Positions 60,201-64,000 of a stretch of DNA of 64,000 nucleotides are shown in pieces. The notes under the pieces were generated by a model that saw nothing but the letters and a program-made list of their open reading frames with translations, was not told the origin of the DNA and made no database searches. This DNA is from Brachyhypopomus gauderio (Eukaryota > Chordata > Actinopteri > Gymnotiformes > Hypopomidae), in contig NC_135218.1 of NCBI RefSeq assembly GCF_052324685.1, positions 17,456,979-17,520,978 of the forward strand, given 5' to 3'. A program made the position numbers and the translations under genes. Position 1 is the first letter of the stretch, and the number at the start of each line of letters is the position of its first letter.

Positions 60201-60403
60201 GAGGAACCTGTGGGTGTTGTTTTGAGCTTCTGTAACAAAGAGATAATTTTGTCTCTCACTCTCTCTCCCCCCATCTTTCTGTCTCTCCCTCTCACTCTCT
60301 CTCTCAGAATAAGGAGGAAGTGATGGCGGTGAGGTTGAGAGAGGCCGATAACATAGCAGCTATGGCAGAACTCCAGCAGCAGATCTCTGAGCTGGAGATT
60401 CAG
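40426..60403 (+). CDS. evi5: evi5, TBC-domain RabGAP, 17 exons, both ends open
   Basis: EVI5 is a TBC/coiled-coil protein that acts on Rab GTPases (Rab11 binding and Rab35 GAP activity are reported for mammals) and in cytokinesis and Emi1 stability. Exons: 40426-40664, 46636-46825, 49070-49294, 50639-50713, 50949-51074, 51509-51652, 51898-51987, 52405-52502, 52610-52670, 52809-52862, 53901-53933, 54514-54663, 55490-55621, 55749-55889, 55992-56150, 59834-59980, 60308-60403. They total 2,160 bases and 720 codons with no stop. Residues 144-360 approximately are the TBC domain, with the Arg finger I-R-R-D-I-A-R (188-194) and Gln finger Y-C-Q-G (229-232). From about 400 on lies a coiled coil. The N-terminus (S-W-V-K-N-S-V-S-H-T) marks EVI5 rather than EVI5L. 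The a or b paralogue is undecided. The start-codon exon and last exon(s) are not in view. Confidence 0.95.
40665..46635. other. evi5: evi5 intron with microsatellites
   Basis: Six kilobases without another exon. Holds a GT run at about 40,885-40,910, an AGAGATCTGATC-type short repeat near 42,440-42,500, poly-A at 43,527-43,541, and a purine-rich repeat-like block at about 45,440-45,720 that may be transposon-derived. Confidence 0.6.
44937..45130. repeat. GT microsatellite plus 19-bp tandem repeat
   Basis: (GT)n runs from about 44,937 to 44,990. Then about four copies of TGCATGCATAAGCAGTGTG lie at 45,058-45,130. Alternating purine-pyrimidine sequence of this kind can adopt Z-DNA. Open frames on both strands here are repeat artefacts. 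Confidence 0.9.
46636..46825 (+). CDS. evi5: evi5 exon, Ser-rich linker before the TBC domain
   Basis: The acceptor is a C/T-rich tract ending CATGGAG and the donor is GTAACT. It encodes L-L-E-T-D-S-K-S-L-R-S-V-N-G-S-R-R-N, a run of serines, then W-I-L-W-G-R-I-V-N-E-W and K-K-K-E-K-Q-L-K. It ends in phase 0. A 20-bp tandem repeat starts 15 bases past the donor. Confidence 0.95.
46841..46920. repeat. 20-bp minisatellite, exactly four copies
   Basis: The unit is (A/G)CCTGCTGGGGCCTCACGGG. Copies 1, 2 and 4 are identical after the first base; copy 3 has one C-to-A change. It sits 15 bases after the exon-2 donor of evi5, and the open frame of that exon runs through it. Confidence 0.95.
47090..48185. 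repeat. Intronic A-B-A'-B' duplication in evi5
   Basis: A (about 47,091-47,190) and A' (about 47,404-47,495) share TAATGCCTCT, GTCCAGACAACTAG and AGCCTGAGAG-like text. B (about 47,195-47,375) and B' (about 48,005-48,185) share GTTGGCAAGAGTTCAGGTT, ACCGGGT.GGTTAG and ACACTGATGA. An inserted element separates A' from B'. Confidence 0.75.
47510..47836. mobile_element. Pogo/mariner-like non-autonomous element (tentative)
   Basis: The right end reads AACCCCGTCGTTAAGCGGGG then ACTCACTGTA, matching the style of Tigger/pogo-type ends (CAGTGAGTCCCCGCTTAACG on the other strand). The left end near GGTTAACGACGGATCGGAG is diverged. It separates A' and B' of the intronic duplication. Confidence 0.35.
49070..49294 (+). 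CDS. evi5: evi5 exon, TBC domain start with Arg finger
   Basis: Acceptor TCTGCGCAG, donor GTACGC. Encodes R-K-G-I-P-H-H-F-R-A-I-V-W-Q-L-L, the opening motif of TBC domains, and I-R-R-D-I-A-R-T-Y-P, whose Arg inserts into the Rab active site. It ends F-N-V-M-K in phase 0. Confidence 0.97.
50639..50713 (+). CDS. evi5: evi5 exon, TBC Gln finger
   Basis: Acceptor TTGTCACAG, donor GTAACC. Twenty-five codons encode A-Y-S-L-V-D-R-E-V-G-Y-C-Q-G-S-A and L-L-L-M-Q. Y-C-Q-G carries the catalytic Gln. Confidence 0.97.
50949..51074 (+). CDS. evi5: evi5 exon, TBC middle
   Basis: Acceptor ACGGTTAG, donor GTGGGT. Encodes M-P-E-E-E-A-F-C-V-F-V-K-L-M-Q and F-K-P-S-M-A-E-L-G-L-C. Phase 0 at both borders. Confidence 0.97.
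51149..51203. repeat. 20-bp tandem repeat, about three copies
   Basis: The unit AAATCTTAAGTAAAATCTAA is repeated about three times in an evi5 intron. Confidence 0.85.
51509..51652 (+). CDS. evi5: evi5 exon, TBC middle to late
   Basis: Acceptor TCTCCACCAG, donor GTGAGA. Encodes E-Q-L-P-E-L-H-I-H-F and S-M-Y-A-S-S-W-F-L-T-I-F-L, then R-I-F-D-I-F-M-C-E. The S-S-W-F-L-T phrase is a hallmark of TBC domains. Phase 0. Confidence 0.97.
51898..51987 (+). CDS. evi5: evi5 exon, TBC end
   Basis: Acceptor TTGTATAG, donor GTCTGT. Encodes G-L-E-I-V-F-R-V-G-L-A-I-L-Q and L-D-M-E-G-M-L-Q. Phase 0. Confidence 0.97.
52061..52116. repeat. GT microsatellite in an evi5 intron
   Basis: About 28 GT units with one CT interruption. 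Confidence 0.95.
52405..52502 (+). CDS. evi5: evi5 exon after the TBC core
   Basis: Acceptor GTCTTTTAG, donor GTACGT. Encodes Y-F-Q-K-V-I-P-H-Q-L and V-K-Y-N-A-K-K-M-K. Ends two bases into a Lys codon. Confidence 0.96.
52610..52670 (+). CDS. evi5: evi5 exon, coiled-coil start
   Basis: Acceptor CATTTGCAG, donor GTGAGA. Completes the Lys codon, then L-E-K-E-Y-T-T-I-K-T-K-E-M-E-E-Q. The charged heptad pattern begins here. Confidence 0.95.
52809..52862 (+). CDS. evi5: evi5 exon, coiled coil
   Basis: Acceptor TTTTGCAG, donor GTGAGT. Eighteen codons encode R-L-R-T-E-N-R-L-L-K-Q-R-I-D-T-L-E-K. Confidence 0.96.
53901..53933 (+). CDS. evi5: evi5 micro-exon, coiled coil
   Basis: Acceptor CTGTTTGTAG, donor GTATAA. 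Only 11 codons: E-S-A-S-L-A-D-R-L-I-Q. Both borders are phase 0, so skipping it would keep the frame. Confidence 0.93.
54514..54663 (+). CDS. evi5: evi5 exon, coiled coil
   Basis: The acceptor GGTTGCGTCAG has a weak pyrimidine tract; the donor is GTAAGG. Encodes G-Q-V-T-R-A-Q-E-A-E-E-N-Y-L and S-T-I-R-Q-L-Q-L-K-Q-P-P-A. Phase 0. Confidence 0.95.
55369..55417. repeat. GT microsatellite in an evi5 intron
   Basis: GT run interrupted by GTGACTGT; it lies 70 bases before the exon at 55,490. Confidence 0.95.
55490..55621 (+). CDS. evi5: evi5 exon, coiled coil
   Basis: Acceptor CTCTTGTAG, donor GTGTGC. Encodes K-V-N-P-R-Y-S-E-D-F-V-L-Q-L-E-K and C-A-L-K-E-M-Q-D-K-I-L. Phase 0. Confidence 0.95.
55749..55889 (+). 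CDS. evi5: evi5 exon, coiled coil
   Basis: Acceptor TGTTCCAG, donor GTGAAT. Encodes R-N-T-S-L-P-D-E-N-N-V-V-R-L and L-K-E-L-R-Q-Q-V-R-D-L-E-D-H-W-Q. Phase 0. Confidence 0.95.
55992..56150 (+). CDS. evi5: evi5 exon, coiled coil; donor merges into AC repeat
   Basis: Acceptor CTGCTGCGTAG. Encodes R-H-L-A-R-T-A-G-R-W-K-D-S-P-R-K and L-Q-D-E-L-M-S-V-R-L-R-E. The donor reads CAG/GTACACACAC: the intron becomes a pure AC repeat from position +3. Confidence 0.95.
56151..57262. repeat. 1.1-kb AC/AT compound array after an evi5 donor
   Basis: Roughly 28 modules, each an (AC)n run, then ATAGAAACATATAT and an (AT)n run. Module length varies from about 25 to 70 bases. It starts at the first base of the intron. 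All long open frames over it, on both strands (up to 355 codons), are low-complexity artefacts. Confidence 0.97.
57811..59562 (-). mobile_element. Mariner/Tc1-like transposon split by an L2-like LINE
   Basis: The ends GGGATATTTGGCTTTCAGGT and the complement of the right end (GGGACATTTGGCTTTCGGGT) form inverted repeats flanked by TA (57,809-57,810 and 59,563-59,564). The minus strand encodes an N-terminal helix-turn-helix half at 59,373-58,945 (A-R-L-Q-T-G-C-S-Q-T-E-V-A). The C-terminal half is at 58,153-57,947, with S-P-D-L-N-P-I-E-N, the Glu motif of DD34E transposases. The LINE insertion between them removes or disrupts the central catalytic part. The element lies in an evi5 intron, antisense to the gene. 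Confidence 0.85.
58344..58840 (-). mobile_element. L2-like LINE 3' end inserted in the mariner element
   Basis: The minus strand encodes S-R-L-F-S-V-L-A-P-R-W-W-N-D-L-P-L, then I-F-K-H-R-L-K-T-H-L-F, the C-terminal tail of L2/CR1-type reverse transcriptase proteins. It stops at 58,599. The 3' UTR ends with a GGATAAGAGCGTCTGCTAA-like tail near 58,344. It is 5'-truncated, as is usual for LINE insertions. Confidence 0.75.
59834..59980 (+). CDS. evi5: evi5 exon, coiled coil
   Basis: Acceptor CACTCTGTGCAG, donor GTGAGC. Encodes N-Q-I-H-T-N-Q-L-R-R-A-E-Q-E-A and K-R-K-Q-A-E-T-E-C-K. Follows a 3.7-kb intron filled with repeats. Phase 0. Confidence 0.95.
60308..60403 (+). CDS. evi5: evi5 exon, coiled coil; last one in the window
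   Basis: The acceptor follows a long CTCT tract ending CTCAG; donor GTACGA. Encodes N-K-E-E-V-M-A-V-R-L-R-E-A-D-N and L-Q-Q-Q-I-S-E-L-E-I-Q. The frame is open, and the next exon (expected to continue with a Lys/Glu-rich stretch) is not found before 64,000. Confidence 0.95.
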
Positions 60404-63400
60404 GTACGACTAGGAGCTCCAGATTGTCTCCATGACCTGGTGCTTCACACAGAGCGTGAGACCACCAGACATTTATCAATACCTGATTAGAGTTTATCCA
60501 GACATACATGAGCAGACAGTGACTGACACGTTCACGCTAGAAGTCACGGTTTGATTAGGGTGATCTTCATTTTGGCACCATGAGAGATGAGAGTTTGCAT
60601 TCAGGGCATGGGATGTCTTTAGGACTTAAGGACAACATGATCATGTGAACACCAGACCAGGATCATCAGCTACATTTGGTCAACATCAACCTCCAACGTT
60701 TCACAGAAGCTCAGAGTAGCCGTTTTAGTGTACATAAAAGTAGTGCTAGAAGTAGTGTAGATGGTGTACTATTAGAAGTAGTGTTCATAGTGTACTATTA
60801 GAAGTAGTGTAGATAGTGTACTATTAGAAGTAGTGTAGATAGTGTACTATTAGAAGTAGTGTACATAGTGTACTATTAGAAGTAGTGTTCATAGTGTACT
60901 ATTAGAAGTAGTGTACTATTAGAAGTTGTGTATATAGTGTACTGGACTTGTCTGAGCTAAGCATGCTGTGTGAGTGCTGTTAGCCTGTGGTGGTGCCTGA
61001 GGAGATTTTATTCTTAAAGGCCTGTTTTCACCCTTTTTCATGGTATCCATCAACCTCAAGAAGAATTAATTGACTAAGACCACAAACCTGAATGAACCTC
61101 TGACTAAGGCACCAACACTGGTGAAACTAGAGAAATCTACAGCCTCCAAATTAGTAGCCACTCATGAAATGACACTCGATTCTGGCATGTAAGTATTAAG
61201 GTAGCAACAAGGTGACTGAGATGTAAAGAGATTTATCTGTGGGTTGGAAGGAAACGCCACACTTGTCGTGCAGGAAGAGTGAAATCATTTAACGATCAGA
61301 TTAACTCTGAAGTTTTCTTATAATAATCTTGTCATACATCTTTCTTCCTGGAATGACTAAATGATGCCACAGGATTCTAAACGTGATTCTTTAGTCTTTA
61401 GTCATTAGTCTTTAGTCATTAACCCTTTGTAGGTGGCAGCAGGGTCCTCGTGCTGGTTGTATGTAGTACGAATGAAGTAGCAAAATGTGTCAAAATAAAT
61501 CTGTCACTTGCACTCCTGCCCGGGAGAGACTGAGATGCCTCAGTGTTTCTCTGAAGTGTGATTATGACTGATTAAGTCAGTAAATGCCTTTTGTCCTTGA
61601 ATCTAAGCATAACGCTGATGAGTTGAGTGTTCTGCTAGTCAGACTCTGCTGCTGCGGAGATTCTGTGGATGTGGTTTTGGTTAGCCACAGGTCTCTTTGC
61701 CCTAATGGCTGTGGGCACAAGGCCCTGCTTTACCAAATCATGATGGGCGTAGCATAGCGAACACGACGATCGAAAAAGCGGGGACACGACGTGGTGAGAC
61801 TTCCTGCTTGATGACGGGATGCACGACCACAGTGGCAGAGCTCACCGGTTATTAAAACATCGTGGCTCATCAGTCATTATATCGCAGCCCAGAGCAAACG
61901 ATGAGCTCATCGTTTCCATCGGAGCTTCACCCAGAGGCCACATCCTAGCCTACCCCAGTGTGGGCTCTCAGCTTAAAGCCTCAACATGTCACCAATACGA
62001 TCGGTCGATGGCTGCTTCGCCCACGCCTCAGCCACACATCCCACAGCTGGAAAGGGCTCCAGCCTGCTGCTGTGGCGGCTGGGCCGTGCAGACGTGCTCT
62101 TAGTCACCTCACAGGGGTTTCACATTGGCTGGAAAGATCCCCGCCAGTATGAGTGCTTCCACCTGTCTGACACCATTACGCCAACTCGACGTGTGAGAGC
62201 TTAAGGTCTTTCTCTAAATCACTATTGCCGTCTGAAAACTCGTACGATCGCGCTGGCTTCGTTGAAAGTGTGTGCTGTTGTACACGTTGTATGGTACGAT
62301 GAGAAGAACCGTAGTACCTAAACGGTGTTCAGCCTCTGCAAACAAAAACCCTGCAGCCTGCTTCTCTTTCATTTTCACGCCAGTGTCTCTGTGCTGACTG
62401 CAAATGGCTGCTGCTTTTGGGGTTTTTTTTTCACGTCCCTTGATCTCTATGGTGAAGCTGTTGCTTGCATGGCCGTCCAGCGACCACAGCTCAGCTATCT
62501 TCACTGCCATATGCGAAACCACTTCCTACCCGGTTTTAGATACCCACTGAGCCAGAATCAAAGCAGACTTTTTGCTGAGCTTCTACACAGGCCGAACATC
62601 TACCGTAGGACAGAGATTTAACTGAGCAGTGGTCACCGAACACCTTCGACCCAGGAGATGATGCCTGTTTATGACTGCATGCATCTCAGGAGGAGACTCA
62701 GTATGTTTTAATGTGTAGGCAGGTTTACACACACACTACCTACACTATGTTGCGGAGGCACTGAAGGGTTTTGTTTGTTACTATGCCAACCAAGGATATT
62801 TAGAGCACTGATACCTCACTCAGGTTTTTCCCATCCGAAATAGTGATCTAATATGTAAAGTGAGGTCAAACTCATTTGGATGTGACTTTTAGAAGTTTTC
62901 TTTAGTAAAATGGATGTACATGTTTTTGTACATGGAAAGGAATAATGTTCCTGCAGGGAGGCTGCACAGGAAGTGATTAAACTTAATCCACCACTCGAGA
63001 CAGCACGATCTCACACACACTCATTCTTACCTTGTCTACTTTGATGTTAATGGAAGGAATTGCCCTTCCTACAGAAACAGCTTCTCATTACCTGGTTTAT
63101 TTATCAGAAATCTCCCTCGTCTTCAGAATTAAACTTGGAATGAAACTAAACTAAGAGTTTAACAATACTCGTCTTCTTTTTATTTTTTATTGGATCAATA
63201 GACTCTCGTATCTTGTAAGGGTAGTGTGTAGGGGATGTGTGTGTTAGCCCACCAATGAGAACTCGCCTTGGTGAAATTCTTCTAAATGTTCTGCCCTGCC
63301 ATGAAGTCTGCACCATGTTCAGAAACCACACAGAACACCATGGTCTAGAATGACTACAACCAGCTGTGCAGGAGGTGTGAAAGAATACAGAGATTTGCTG

Positions 63401-64000
63401 CTAAATACGTTATGACTCATAGGTTCTAAATGTTTATCTAATTTGAACTCTAGGCTCAGCGATCATAACAAAATACTCTTTTTACATGAGTAAAAAATAA
63501 ATAAATAAAAACATGAGTAGCTTAGTATGACGATGTTCATGGCAGAGACTCGTGAACTCAAGCGAAATGTCCCAACTAAGCACCAGCAAGGAGGCTGGTA
63601 TCCAGGAAGACCAGCTAACAGCTAGGTTTTTTAATTATTTGTCTTGTCTGTGTATTTGTTGTCATGGTAATAAATATTTTGTGTCGTGCACCACTCCCTC
63701 GTCACCGTGACAATAGGGATTTAATAAATTAGCATTATACTAAAATGCATTAGTTTCAATGTGCACATATGCGGCTGAAACAGGTAGCCTAGTGCCCCAC
63801 TAATTTTTTTAATTTAACATTTTTAAACTAATTTAGAGAAGGAAAGGCACAGACCCACACATGGTCACAAAGATGATGCAACATGTGTGTGTGTGTGTGT
63901 GTAGGCCACAAATTAAACCCACCCAGAGCGGCCCCTCATACAGCAATTAATGACACCGCTACGGCTGGTAGCCTCAAGGGGGCCAAAAGGATTTACATTC
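60404..64000. other. evi5 intron or 3' part, no further exon seen
   Basis: No phase-0 exon with the expected Lys/Glu-rich continuation was found. Short frames at 61,819-62,204 and 62,325-62,621 lack motifs and consistent splice borders. A GT run is at about 63,884-63,902, and repeat-like sequence begins near 63,905. Confidence 0.45.
60738..60930. repeat. 26-bp tandem repeat, about seven copies
   Basis: The unit is AGTGTACTATTAGAAGTAGTGTAGAT with ACAT, TCAT and AGAT variants at its end. The penultimate step is shortened. Confidence 0.9.

Noticed and set aside
61819..62204. Three overlapping plus-strand frames
   Set aside because: No motif and no acceptor/donor matching evi5 phase; likely chance in a GC-richer intron stretch.

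Overview
The window is nuclear DNA from a ray-finned fish, most likely an otophysan teleost. The evidence is vertebrate split genes with GT-AG introns, long AC/GT microsatellites, and dense teleost-type repeats: Tc1/mariner, hAT, L2-like and RTE-like LINEs, and a tRNA-derived SINE. The otophysan placement is my inference from repeat style, not a database match. There are no bacterial genes, CRISPR arrays or operons.

Layout. (1) 1-7,150 is repeat-rich. It holds the two-exon 3' end of an unidentified minus-strand gene (144-1,089), an hAT element with an 8-bp target duplication (1,595-2,413), GC-rich minisatellites with a 247-bp direct duplication that carries a splice donor, and a CTGCCCC-type tandem array. 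(2) 7,160-19,061 reads as one 11.9-kb DNA transposon. It has a 13-bp terminal inverted repeat, CGTC-rich ends and a TA target duplication. A paralogous, uninterrupted copy of its insertion site lies at about 20,700-20,965. It carries two divergent multi-exon genes: a minus-strand Ulp1-like-protease/PHD-finger gene (8,333-10,216) and a plus-strand DUF4806-like gene (15,795-17,890). Between them are nested repeats and a near-perfect 602-bp inverted repeat with a duplicated, inverted loop. (3) 19,062-27,965 is a graveyard of transposons (LINE endonuclease scrap, SINE, Tc1 MITE, broken hAT transposase, dead 1.49-kb Tc1 element). It also has one orphan kelch-repeat exon (26,716-26,810) and a 170-bp tandem repeat. 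(4) 28,000-40,425 has no recognisable coding exon. A CpG-containing stretch at 29,390-30,450 could be promoter or 5' UTR sequence.

(5) 40,426-60,403 is the one clearly functional gene: evi5, plus strand, 17 coding exons, 2,160 coding bases, 720 codons in a continuous frame. The exons encode the N-terminal linker, the TBC RabGAP domain with both catalytic fingers, and most of the C-terminal coiled coil. The start codon lies in an upstream exon I could not identify. The last coding exon(s) lie beyond 64,000, because the frame is still open at the donor after 60,403. Its introns hold several tandem repeats, a four-part A-B-A'-B' duplication, a 1.1-kb AC/AT array that begins at a 5' splice site, and a mariner-like element split by an L2-like LINE.

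The most unusual object is the 11.9-kb transposon with its cargo genes and compound inverted repeat. Apart from evi5, most coding traces are broken transposon proteins.
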